Positions 16,863 to 25,015 of a DNA stretch of 64,000 nt are shown in pieces. The position numbers and the translations under genes were made by a program. This stretch comes from Brevibacillus centrosporus. GTDB lineage: Bacteria > Bacillota > Bacilli > Brevibacillales > Brevibacillaceae. Each line of letters starts with the position of its first letter. Position 1 is the first letter of the stretch. The notes beneath the pieces are model-generated. The model did not search any database, had not been told where the DNA came from, and saw only the letters and a list, made by a program, of their open reading frames with translations. The stretch is taken from the NCBI RefSeq assembly GCF_003710815.1, contig NZ_RHHP01000023.1, positions 62,001 to 126,000 on the forward strand, written 5' to 3'.

Positions 16863-18566
16863 TCAGATTCTCAAAGCATGCCCGCAGCGCGCACAATATC
16901 TCGCGCTTCGAGGAGAGGCACTGCCACAGCTTCCACAGTAAAGCTCACCTGCTGCGGTATCCTCCGGGACATGATGCCGCAATTGCTCCTGCACGTATGG
17001 ATTCATGGTTGTAAAGCTATGTAGCTCTTCCTTGCGACCAGCGCGAATGAGGATAAATAACAAAACGACATCCATACAGCCAATGGCGACCATCACCCCG
17101 ACAGTGACCATGCTGCTCCCGAATTGAAAGTCCCAAAGTGCATGGAGGGTGATGACAATCAAAACGAGCATGGCCGCCCCAAAGACCTTCCAGGCTCGCT
17201 TGTCACTTTTTCGCGTCCTCGGACGCAATGCAGATACGATCAGCCATACCCCAGCTGCTGCTATAGCGGTCCATGCCCCGTGACCAAAGGGAGATAGCAG
17301 CGCCCGGATCCAAAGCATGGAGAGCATCCCCAGTGAAGAGGCTTGCTCCAAGTGTGACCAGCCGTACAGCATGCTTTCGATTGCTGCAAACCCCATGCCT
17401 GCTGCTGCTCCAAATACAAGCGCGTCCATTAAAAATGGCATACGCTTCGGTCGAGCAAACAGAAAGCAAATGACGAGCTTGGCCCCTTCCTCAATGAGAG
17501 AGATAGCCAAAGGAGCACCAAGCTGCGAATAATCTATCGTGCTTACAGCGTTATTCATGAACCATACGCGCTCCAATAAAAAAGCTACTGGAACAGCGAA
17601 TATGCCGGAGGCTGCGAATAATAGGCTTACTTGCGTCTGTTTAATTCCCAAAAGCTGATGATCCCTCATATATGCAACAAAGGTAACAGGACCAACAAGT
17701 CCTCCTGCCAACAACGTTACGACGTGCAGGATATGGTTATTTAAAAATAATGCCAATAGGGACAGCACAAGAAAGCCCCCGCCCAGCCAGAGAAGACTAT
17801 CTATCCAGCGCTCTCTAGCTTTCGGCACGAAAGCGGCAGCAGTATCTACAGCCAGTTGCTGCTCTGTGTGAAGCTCGTTGGCTAGCTTTGGAAGAGCATG
17901 GGGGTGACGGATACGAATGATCTCGCAAAATTGCTTAAGAATGGGGGCATAGCAGCCAAGAATAGAGAGAAACTCTTCCTTGCCCAGAACCATTAGCTCA
18001 CTATCTTCCAAAGCCGTTAGGGTGTACTCTGACGGGAGATCTGCCAGCAGCAGCTCTTCTCCAAAAAAATCCCCTTCCAGAAGAAGGCTTTTCTTTCGGT
18101 CCTTTCTGCGCGCTTCGAATCGTCCACTACTCACCATAAAGAATTGATCCGCGCGCGCTCCCATTTCTAGAATGGTCTCACCCTTTGCAACCTTGCGCGT
18201 CGTGATCACCTCGGCAAGACCACGCAGCTCCGCATCAGGGATCACCGACCATATGGAAGCTTTTCGAAGCTTTCTATGAAGCATCCGGATACGAACGGTG
18301 TACAGCAAGCTTTCATGGAATAGGGGGCTTACTTTCGCAAGAAGCTCAAAAGATTGCCGCTCCAAGCGCAGGGCAATCACATCATGGATGGCGGTTACGG
18401 ACGCAGATCTGCGTTCATGCTGAAGCAATCCCATTTCCCCGACTAGGCTACCCGGTCCTAGCTCTGCCAGCAGGAGTGTATTGCCTACCAGATTTCGTGA
18501 GGATACCTGCACACTGCCTGTATGAATAAAGAAGCAATCTGTGCTCGCGCAGGAATTGAAATACAT
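16863..18566 (-). CDS. Cyclic-nucleotide-binding-like domains fused to PrsW-type membrane protease and C-terminal zinc ribbon (5' end damaged)
   Basis: 567 residues from the ATG at 18566. Order: a truncated first cNMP fold (1-75, phosphate cassette GEMGLLQHERRSASVTA), a second cNMP fold (about 103-200, cassette lacking the usual Arg), about seven membrane helices (255-530) with PrsW-type motifs EEGAK (359-363), FAAIE (393-397) and HALWD (475-479), and a four-Cys zinc ribbon at 544-561 (CGSC...CARC). PrsW proteins are glutamic-type intramembrane proteases or relatives. The first cNMP fold lacks its first ~40 residues; a well-placed ATG at 18583 opens MPVTDVFQFLREH in another frame, so the gene seems to have suffered a deletion/frameshift. 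Function is inferred. Confidence 0.7.
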   Translation of the reverse strand: MYFNSCASTDCFFIHTGSVQVSSRNLVGNTLLLAELGPGSLVGEMGLLQHERRSASVTAIHDVIALRLERQSFELLAKVSPLFHESLLYTVRIRMLHRKLRKASIWSVIPDAELRGLAEVITTRKVAKGETILEMGARADQFFMVSSGRFEARRKDRKKSLLLEGDFFGEELLLADLPSEYTLTALEDSELMVLGKEEFLSILGCYAPILKQFCEIIRIRHPHALPKLANELHTEQQLAVDTAAAFVPKARERWIDSLLWLGGGFLVLSLLALFLNNHILHVVTLLAGGLVGPVTFVAYMRDHQLLGIKQTQVSLLFAASGIFAVPVAFLLERVWFMNNAVSTIDYSQLGAPLAISLIEEGAKLVICFLFARPKRMPFLMDALVFGAAAGMGFAAIESMLYGWSHLEQASSLGMLSMLWIRALLSPFGHGAWTAIAAAGVWLIVSALRPRTRKSDKRAWKVFGAAMLVLIVITLHALWDFQFGSSMVTVGVMVAIGCMDVVLLFILIRAGRKEELHSFTTMNPYVQEQLRHHVPEDTAAGELYCGSCGSASPRSARYCARCGHALRI

Positions 18567-18593
18567 CCGTAACTGGCATTTACGTTTCGTCCT

Positions 18594-19208
18594 TTATCTC
18601 ATATTGCCAATAATAGTGCCTCTCGAATCTTGCATTTTCTTAATCAAATCAGTCATGGTATCAAAAGCTTCATTGCGCTTATTGGTCAGCTCTTGCAGCT
18701 TAATCATATCCATCTGTTGCTCATTGGATTGTTCATCGATGGAATCCTTGACACTCTCGATCAGCCTTTGTAGCTCACTTACGGTCAAATCACCACGTAC
18801 TTCTATCTCATTTCCTTTTAACGAGTCCAGAACTTCGTCGCTTATTTCAATAGGCTGGTCTGGAGAGGCACCGTTCTTTTCCACATTTTTCAAAGCGACA
18901 TTAAGCTTCGTAAGCAATTTATTTAATTCAGCGATCTTCGCATTTCTGTCTTGGACTGCTTTCAATTATTCTCTCGATTGATCTTCTAGTGCATTGGCGC
19001 GCGAATTTTGCACAGCCTGCAATGCCGCTTCTAAATCTGATCCACTTAAGTCTCCGCCAGCTTGAGCGACACTATTTTTTGCTGCTCCCTGTCCGAAGGC
19101 AGCACTAACCGAATGATAGACAGAATTGTTATACATAAGAGCGGAGCCGGCAAGCACTCCCACCAAAAAAATGCCACCGACAGATACTGCTTTTTTCTTC
19201 TTACTCAT
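18594..19208 (-). pseudogene. Membrane-anchored coiled-coil protein split by an in-frame TAA
   Basis: From the ATG at 19208 (site GAGAGGA) 80 residues are read: a basic start MSKKKK, one membrane helix (about 9-26) and a helical stretch ending ALEDQSRE. A TAA (18966-18968) follows, then the same frame goes on without loss of character, LKAVQDRNAKIAELNKLLTK, for 123 more residues of charged coiled coil to the TAA at 18594. Replacing TAA by a Gln codon would give a single 204-residue protein. This looks like a nonsense mutation (CAA to TAA) in a recent gene; a TTG right after the stop might restart translation. Family unknown. It lies directly before the cNMP-PrsW gene in the same frame. Confidence 0.65.
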
Positions 19209-19664
19209 TTTACTTCATCCTCTCACGTCTTTGTCTTTCATTATAGATGCTGTGATGATGAATTTCTGTGGTGTGGGTCGCAAATTGAAAAAATGTATTT
19301 TGGGATGATCTCTCAAAAAGAAATCATTTAATTTTGCAGGAAGCTCCAGGAAAAAGGAGGAATAAGCGAAGGCATTAGGGACACAGCCAAGGCGTAATGG
19401 AAAAGGCGGAACCTGTCTTTAGCGTCCACCTCTGAATCAGCATCCCAGAAGTACCACTTTGGACGCGGGGTTCCGCTTTTGCAATGGAGCCGTCCAGGGA
19501 TGACCCCGTAAGAAGTGGCCCTACTAACGGAGCGTTTTCTCCTTTTTCCACCGCTCCACCACCGAACCTTGAAATCAAATGTTTTCTTCCCCCATCTTTA
19601 GGATTTCTTTACCTTTCTCTGCTATAGTGAACTTACATTTATCGGAAAAACAGGAGGGTAGGCT
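19209..19664. other. 456-bp intergenic region between divergent genes, hairpin-rich
   Basis: No credible coding frame. Bases 19401-19480 form a long imperfect hairpin in tiers: AAAAGGCGGAACC with GGTTCCGCTTTT (19401-19413/19469-19480) and GCGTCCA with TGGACGC (19422-19428/19460-19466). Next, CCGT..AGGG pairs with CCCT..ACGG (about 19490-19530), and GGAGCG pairs with CGCTCC (about 19529-19556). Neither flanking gene ends here, so these are not ordinary terminators. Could be a structured RNA, a mobile-element remnant or a regulatory site. Nearest the vanR-like gene, TGC-TATAGT (19620-19628) could be an extended -10 promoter. Confidence 0.5.
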
Positions 19665-20351
19665 ATGAGAATCTTGATCGTAGATGATGACAAAGAAATC
19701 GTGGACCTGCTTGCTATATATCTAGGCAACGAGGGCTATGAGATCGAAAAGGCGTTTGACGGAATGGAGGCAATGGACAAGCTCGCCCAAAAGGAGTTTC
19801 ACCTGGTCATTCTGGACGTCATGATGCCGCAGCTCGATGGCTTGGAAGTCACCAAACGCGTGCGGAAAAACTCGCAGATCCCCATCCTGATGGCAAGTGC
19901 GAAGACGAACGACATGGACAAGATCATGGGGCTCATGACAGGCGCCGACGATTACGTAGCCAAGCCGTTCAATCCGCTGGAGGTCATCGCCAGGGTCAAA
20001 TCGCTGCTGCGACGCGCCAACTATAGCCATGCCAAACAAAAGCATGACAACGTGATCGAAGTAGGCCCGTTGATCATCGACAAGCAGAGCCATGTGGCGC
20101 AGACCAAGGATGGCGTACCTATCAAGCTGACAGCGCTGGAATTCTCCATCCTCTTTTTGCTGGCGAGTCACCCCAACCGCGTATTCAGCTCCGAAGAAAT
20201 CTTCGACCGCTGCTGGAAAATGGATAACTACGTGTCCTACAAAACCGTGATGGTCCATATCAGCAACCTGCGAGAAAAGCTGGAGAAGGCGACCAACGGA
20301 GAAAAGGTGATCCAGACCGTATGGGGGGTAGGCTATAAAATTGAAGCTTAA
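19665..20351 (+). CDS. OmpR-family response regulator (VanR-like)
   Basis: 228 residues. Receiver domain 1-115 with acidic pocket D7-D9, phospho-acceptor D51 (VILDVMMPQLDG) and Lys in VAKPFNP; winged-helix domain about 130-228 (LTALEFSILFLLASHPNRVFSSEEIF, VMVHISNLREKLE, VWGVGYKIE). Its sequence and partners (VanS-like kinase, D,D-carboxypeptidase, VanZ) match vancomycin-resistance-type regulators, though vanHAX genes are absent. Likely controls the following cell-wall genes. AGGAGG precedes the ATG. Confidence 0.9.
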   Translation: MRILIVDDDKEIVDLLAIYLGNEGYEIEKAFDGMEAMDKLAQKEFHLVILDVMMPQLDGLEVTKRVRKNSQIPILMASAKTNDMDKIMGLMTGADDYVAKPFNPLEVIARVKSLLRRANYSHAKQKHDNVIEVGPLIIDKQSHVAQTKDGVPIKLTALEFSILFLLASHPNRVFSSEEIFDRCWKMDNYVSYKTVMVHISNLREKLEKATNGEKVIQTVWGVGYKIEA

Positions 20352-21453
20352 CGTCCGAGACTTCCTGCGGATTTTGCTCGAAATCATGCTTGGCTTGCTC
20401 ATCCTGTTTGCTGTATTTCAGGCGCTGTCCTATTTCGCCAACAACTATCTGTATCGGATACCCGAGATCAAAAACTTTGTGTGGAAGTTCCGCAATACCT
20501 ATGGCTTTGACACGTTTAAAATCCCGATTCTGCTGTTGTCGACAGGACTGTTTGCGGCATGGACGCTGGTTCGCATCCGGAAATACAAGGAACAAAGACA
20601 AATGAACCAGATCATCGAGGAGCTTCACTACATTGCAAAGGGCAATTACGATCATCAGATCTCGATCAGGCCCGCGGGGAGCTTGGGGAATGTCGTGGAC
20701 AGTATTCACGCCCTCGTCAAAAGCACGACCGATGCGATGGAAGAGGAACGCAGGCTCGAGCAGTCAAAGGACGAGCTCGTCACGAACGTCTCTCATGATC
20801 TTCGTACGCCTCTGACCTCGATCATGGGCTATCTGGGATTGATTGAGCAAGGAAAGTACCAGGATGAAAATCAGATTAGACAGTACACTCATATCGCCTA
20901 TGAAAAAGCCAAGCAGATGAACGTACTGGTGAACGATTTGTTTGAGTATACGAAAGTGCGCAACCGCGGCGCCTATTTGAACCGGACGCAGTTTGACCTG
21001 GTGGAGCTGGTCGAACAGGTTGCCGTAGGCTTTCGAATCGCAGCGCATGAAGCGGGCCTGCAGCTGCAAGTGGAAACACCGGATGAAAAGGTAGAAATGT
21101 GGGGAGATACGGACAAGCTGGTACGTGTGCTGGAGAACCTGATTTCCAACGCCATCAAATACGGTCGAGACGGTACGATGATCGCCGTTCGCCTGTTTCG
21201 TGTACCGGATGGCATTTCCTTTTCGGTCGGAAACAACGGCACGCCGATTCCTGCTGAAGCCCTGCCCAATCTATTTGAGCGATTCTATAGGGTCGAAGCC
21301 TCGCGTTCCAAGGAAACCGGAGGCTCTGGTCTGGGACTGGCGATTGCCAAGAGCATCATCGATCTGCATCACGGTCAGATTTCAGTGACGAGTACAGCAG
21401 AATGGACGACGTTTACGGTATGGCTTCCTCTCTCCAGTATGCAAGCTTCATAA
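20341..21453 (+). CDS. Sensor histidine kinase (VanS-like)
   Basis: 370 residues from a TTG overlapping the regulator stop by 11 bp, with GGGGGG upstream. Two membrane helices (about 11-33 and 60-78) bracket a short outer loop; a HAMP-like linker follows, then HisKA with NVSHDLRTPLTS (His152) and HATPase_c with N box ENLISNAIKYG and G boxes GGSGLGLAIAKS. It would phosphorylate the VanR-like regulator. The outer loop of ~25 residues is too short for a large ligand-binding domain. Confidence 0.9.
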   Translation: MKLNVRDFLRILLEIMLGLLILFAVFQALSYFANNYLYRIPEIKNFVWKFRNTYGFDTFKIPILLLSTGLFAAWTLVRIRKYKEQRQMNQIIEELHYIAKGNYDHQISIRPAGSLGNVVDSIHALVKSTTDAMEEERRLEQSKDELVTNVSHDLRTPLTSIMGYLGLIEQGKYQDENQIRQYTHIAYEKAKQMNVLVNDLFEYTKVRNRGAYLNRTQFDLVELVEQVAVGFRIAAHEAGLQLQVETPDEKVEMWGDTDKLVRVLENLISNAIKYGRDGTMIAVRLFRVPDGISFSVGNNGTPIPAEALPNLFERFYRVEASRSKETGGSGLGLAIAKSIIDLHHGQISVTSTAEWTTFTVWLPLSSMQAS

Positions 21454-21562
21454 TCTCTTTACCCTTTCTTTAGAAACGATTTTGAGTTTTTTAAATCGAA
21501 AGGCCTATCCTTGCGGTGTAGAAGAAACGTTGCTTGAACACTGGAAAGGGAGGCTTTTTTGC

Positions 21563-22453
21563 ATGAAACGGAAAAAGGGCAGAAGGTTGCTGCTGCTCAT
21601 GCTGATAGCAGGTATTGCAGGCATATGGACGTGGATACAAGCTGGAGAAGAGGAGGAGAGCTTTCTAGGCGGCTTGGATCGAGCGTTCTTCAAGCTCGAT
21701 GCGAGGGCTGCTGTTTTGGTGGATGCCGAGACCGGAGATGTCCTGTACGAGCAGGATGGGGATACGCCATATCCTGTAGCGAGCATGTCGAAAATGATGA
21801 CAGAATACATCCTGCTGGAGGCCATCCGGGATAAACGGGTCACATGGGAAGACAACGTGGAGGTATCGGAAAATGCGGCAACAGCAGAAGGGGCCAGAGT
21901 GAGTCTTCGGGCAGGGGAGGTATACCCGCTGCGAGATCTATACGAGGCGATGGCTGTAGGCTCTGCCAATAATGCGGCGGTTGCCATCGGTGAGTACCTA
22001 GCAGGCAGCACAACGAACTTTGCCGCGCTCATGAACCAGAAAGCGCAGGAGCTCGGACTGAAATCTTCCCAGTTCGTGAATGCGACAGGACTGGTTTACA
22101 GCTACGGACAAAACCAAATGACAGCAAAAGACGTCGGTCGTCTGGCGTATCGACTGGTCAATGATTTCCCCGAAATCGTGGAATTGACCTCGGATCCGCA
22201 GGTGCAGCTTAACTCTACCGGAGAAAAGGTAACGAACACCAATCTGATGCTGCTCTCCCAGAACGAGTCCTTGCGAGTGTCAGGTATGGATGGACTGAAA
22301 ACCGGCTTTACAGACGAAGCGGGCTACTGCTTTACAGGTACGGCTAAACGGGAAGACCGCAGATTGATTTCAGTTGTGATGGGAACGGACACGGAGGTAG
22401 GACGGTTTACGGAAACAAAGAAGCTGCTGGAAAAGGGGTTTTCCTACAGATGA
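21563..22453 (+). CDS. Serine-type D-Ala-D-Ala carboxypeptidase (peptidase S11, DacA/PBP5 type)
   Basis: 296 residues. N-terminal membrane anchor/signal (RRLLLLMLIAGIAGIW), then the penicillin-binding fold: SMSK (SxxK nucleophile), SANN (SxN) and KTGFT (KTG) in order and spacing. It trims the terminal D-Ala of peptidoglycan stem peptides outside the membrane. The C-terminal domain of PBP5 is missing, as in short family members. The frame opens at 21482, but GGGAGG before the ATG at 21563 sets the start. The role fits VanY/DacA-like partners of VanRS. Confidence 0.9.
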   Translation: MKRKKGRRLLLLMLIAGIAGIWTWIQAGEEEESFLGGLDRAFFKLDARAAVLVDAETGDVLYEQDGDTPYPVASMSKMMTEYILLEAIRDKRVTWEDNVEVSENAATAEGARVSLRAGEVYPLRDLYEAMAVGSANNAAVAIGEYLAGSTTNFAALMNQKAQELGLKSSQFVNATGLVYSYGQNQMTAKDVGRLAYRLVNDFPEIVELTSDPQVQLNSTGEKVTNTNLMLLSQNESLRVSGMDGLKTGFTDEAGYCFTGTAKREDRRLISVVMGTDTEVGRFTETKKLLEKGFSYR

Positions 22454-22992
22454 AAAAAGGGATCAATCTCTTGCTGCGAGCTACCTTTTCTGTCACCTTT
22501 GCCCTGTATTTGATACTGGTGATAAAAGTACTCCTCTTTAAATTTAGCTGGATGAATGCGGCCAAGGTGTTCCCCTCGATCGCTCACAGCCTCTCGCAGC
22601 CGCAGCTCATCTGGGAAAGTCTGGCGAACAGAGGAAACCTTATCCCGTTTCATGAAATCATGAAGTATATGGACAATTTGCTAGCAGGGGGCGATATGCA
22701 CAGCAACGTAAATTTCATCGGCAACGTTATCGCATTTCTTCCTTTTGGGTTCCTGCTTCCTTTTCTGCAAAAGGAGAAAAATCGCTCTCTCGTGACCGTA
22801 ACGATCCTAGCCTTTCTCTTCAGCCTATGCATGGAGGGGACACAATTGCTGGCCAGCATCGGGACCTTTGATGTCGATGATCTTTTGCTGAATACAGCAG
22901 GAGGCATGATCGGCTACGGGATCTTCCAAGGATTTCGCTCTATTTTTCAACACCATTACCCGAAAAGAGTCACACAAGAGGAGTCATTATAA
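22450..22992 (+). CDS. VanZ-family membrane protein
   Basis: 180 residues, four to five membrane helices. NFIGNVIAFLPFGFLLPFL and SLCMEGTQLLASIGTFDVDDLLLNTAGGMIGYGIF match VanZ (teicoplanin-resistance protein) family blocks. It overlaps the carboxypeptidase stop by 4 bp (ATGA), so translation is coupled. VanZ's action is not fully known; it lowers glycopeptide binding at the cell surface in enterococci. Confidence 0.88.
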   Translation: MKKGINLLLRATFSVTFALYLILVIKVLLFKFSWMNAAKVFPSIAHSLSQPQLIWESLANRGNLIPFHEIMKYMDNLLAGGDMHSNVNFIGNVIAFLPFGFLLPFLQKEKNRSLVTVTILAFLFSLCMEGTQLLASIGTFDVDDLLLNTAGGMIGYGIFQGFRSIFQHHYPKRVTQEESL

Positions 22993-23111
22993 AGATTCGC
23001 TGACTCCGTTTTTCATCAAATCCAACTCTTCCCCTTGTTTTGTCTCAAAGGCTGCAAGTACACTAAAAGAATCCTTTGGATAAACACTTGGGAAGAGAAG
23101 GTGAATTCTCT

Positions 23112-24887
23112 TTGTTTGATAAAGCGCTAGAAGTCTTGCAAAAATACTTTGGCTATCCCTCGTTTCGGGAAGGGCAAAAGAAAATGATTGAGAGTTTGTT
23201 GAGTGGCCACGACACCTTGGGAATCATGCCGACCGGCGGCGGGAAATCGATCTGCTACCAGGTTCCGGCGATGCTGTTTGACGGGGTGACGATCGTCGTT
23301 TCCCCGTTGATTTCTTTGATGAAGGATCAGGTGGATGTACTGGTCAGCATGGGCATCCCTGCTACGCAGATCAATAGCTCACTAGAAGCGAGTGAAGTAC
23401 GGGAAAGGCTGAAACTGGCAGCTCGCGGGGGGTACAAGCTCTTGTATATCGCCCCGGAGCGTCTGGAGTCCGAATCGTTCCAGGCGCTAATCCGCGATGT
23501 GCCGATTTCCTTCGTAGCGGTAGACGAGGCTCACTGTGTATCCCAGTGGGGCCATGATTTCCGCCCGAGCTATCTGGAGATCGCCCGGTTCCTGCGCAGG
23601 CTGCCCGAGCGCCCTATCGTTGCTGCCTTGACGGCTACGGCCACACCTGAAGTCACGGAGGACATTCGCCGCCAGCTTTCTTTGGTGGACGAGCGCACCT
23701 TTATCACGGGCTTTGGCAGAGACAATCTGATCATGACCGTGCGCAAAGGGGAGAACCGCCGAACCTTTATTACCGATTACCTGCGGGCAAACAGTCAGCA
23801 AGCGGGAATCATCTATGCGGCGACGAGAAAAGACGTAGATTCGCTCCATGCTGATTTGAGCAAGCGTGGCTTTGCTGTTACGAAATACCATGCGGGACTG
23901 TCAGAGGAAGAACGGGCACAAAATCAGGAGGCCTTCCTTTTTGACGATGTACGCACGATGGTCGCCACGAATGCGTTTGGGATGGGGATCGACAAATCCA
24001 ACGTGCGGTATGTCATTCACTACAACATGCCGAAAAATCTCGAGGCGTACTACCAGGAGGCGGGCCGAGCTGGACGTGACGGGGAGAAGAGTGAATGTAT
24101 CCTGCTATTCCAGCCGCAGGACATTCAGACCCAGACCTTTTTTATCGAGCAGAATCAGCTGACAGACGAGCGCAAAGAGCATGAATATAAAAAGCTGTAC
24201 GCCATGATCGACTATTGCCGAACACCGCGATGCTTGCAGCAGTACATCGTTCAATACTTTGGCGAAAACGACGCGCCAGCCTGCGGTCAATGCGCGAACT
24301 GCACGGATGATACAGAGCTTGCCGACATCACGCTGGAGGCGCAGAAGATCTTTTCCTGCGTGAAAAGAATGCGGGAACGCTTCGGTGCTGCCTTGGTAGC
24401 GCAGGTGCTCAAGGCTTCAAAAAACAAGAAGGTCACACAGCTCGGCTTTGACCAGCTGCCGACCTATGGCCTGATGAAAGAATACAAGGAAAAAGAGATT
24501 ATGGATTTGATTCAAATCCTGATCGCGGAAGGATATTTGCAGGTCACAGAAAGCCAGTACCCGATCGTTAAGCTGGGCGAGAAAGCGTTGCCCGTGCTAA
24601 AAGGCGAAGAACGAGTCTGGCAAAAGATCGCGATCCGACCTGTGCAGCAGGAAGAGGATGACGACTTGTTCGAGCGTCTGCGCCAAGTACGCAAAGAAAT
24701 TTCCCAGCGTGAGGGCGTGCCGCCATACGTCATTTTCCACGACAGCACGCTCAAAGAAATGAGCAGTCTCTGCCCAACGGACAAGGCTGCCATGCTGAAA
24801 GTAAAAGGAGTAGGGGAGTCGAAATTCGATAAATATGGGCATCTCTTTCTAGATTGCTTGCAAACGTACGCAGCTGAAAAACCGTGA
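23112..24887 (+). CDS. recQ: ATP-dependent DNA helicase RecQ
   Basis: 591 residues. Superfamily-2 motifs: Q motif region [10 protein letters not shown], Walker [13 protein letters not shown] (VDEAHC), SAT-type TATATP, motif [12 protein letters not shown]; then the RQC domain with zinc ligands ([18 protein letters not shown]), and a C-terminal HRDC domain (about 515-590). It unwinds DNA in recombination repair. The frame starts at TTG 23076, but TTG 23112 follows AGAAGGTGA at a good distance. Upstream a weak promoter (TTGTTT/TACACT) may separate it from vanZ. Confidence 0.94.
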   Translation: MFDKALEVLQKYFGYPSFREGQKKMIESLLSGHDTLGIMPTGGGKSICYQVPAMLFDGVTIVVSPLISLMKDQVDVLVSMGIPATQINSSLEASEVRERLKLAARGGYKLLYIAPERLESESFQALIRDVPISFVAVDEAHCVSQWGHDFRPSYLEIARFLRRLPERPIVAALTATATPEVTEDIRRQLSLVDERTFITGFGRDNLIMTVRKGENRRTFITDYLRANSQQAGIIYAATRKDVDSLHADLSKRGFAVTKYHAGLSEEERAQNQEAFLFDDVRTMVATNAFGMGIDKSNVRYVIHYNMPKNLEAYYQEAGRAGRDGEKSECILLFQPQDIQTQTFFIEQNQLTDERKEHEYKKLYAMIDYCRTPRCLQQYIVQYFGENDAPACGQCANCTDDTELADITLEAQKIFSCVKRMRERFGAALVAQVLKASKNKKVTQLGFDQLPTYGLMKEYKEKEIMDLIQILIAEGYLQVTESQYPIVKLGEKALPVLKGEERVWQKIAIRPVQQEEDDDLFERLRQVRKEISQREGVPPYVIFHDSTLKEMSSLCPTDKAAMLKVKGVGESKFDKYGHLFLDCLQTYAAEKP

Positions 24888-24911
24888 CCTTCAAAAGTCA
24901 TGGTTTTTTTG
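24877..24911 (+). terminator. Terminator of recQ
   Basis: AAACCGTGAC pairs with GTCATGGTTT (one G-T pair) and is followed by a T-run; the recQ stop codon lies in the 5' arm. Confidence 0.88.
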
Positions 24912-25015
24912 TTGTTTTTCATAGGATTAGGAAATAAATGGTTCGTGTCTGAATAAATAGACTGCTATAGTTAAAATAAACCAAATAAATATAAAAAAGA
25001 AACTGAGGGGACGAC

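Noticed and set aside
19665..22992. A vancomycin-resistance gene cluster
   Set aside because: No vanH, vanA-type ligase or vanX is present, so resistance by D-Ala-D-Lac replacement cannot be claimed.
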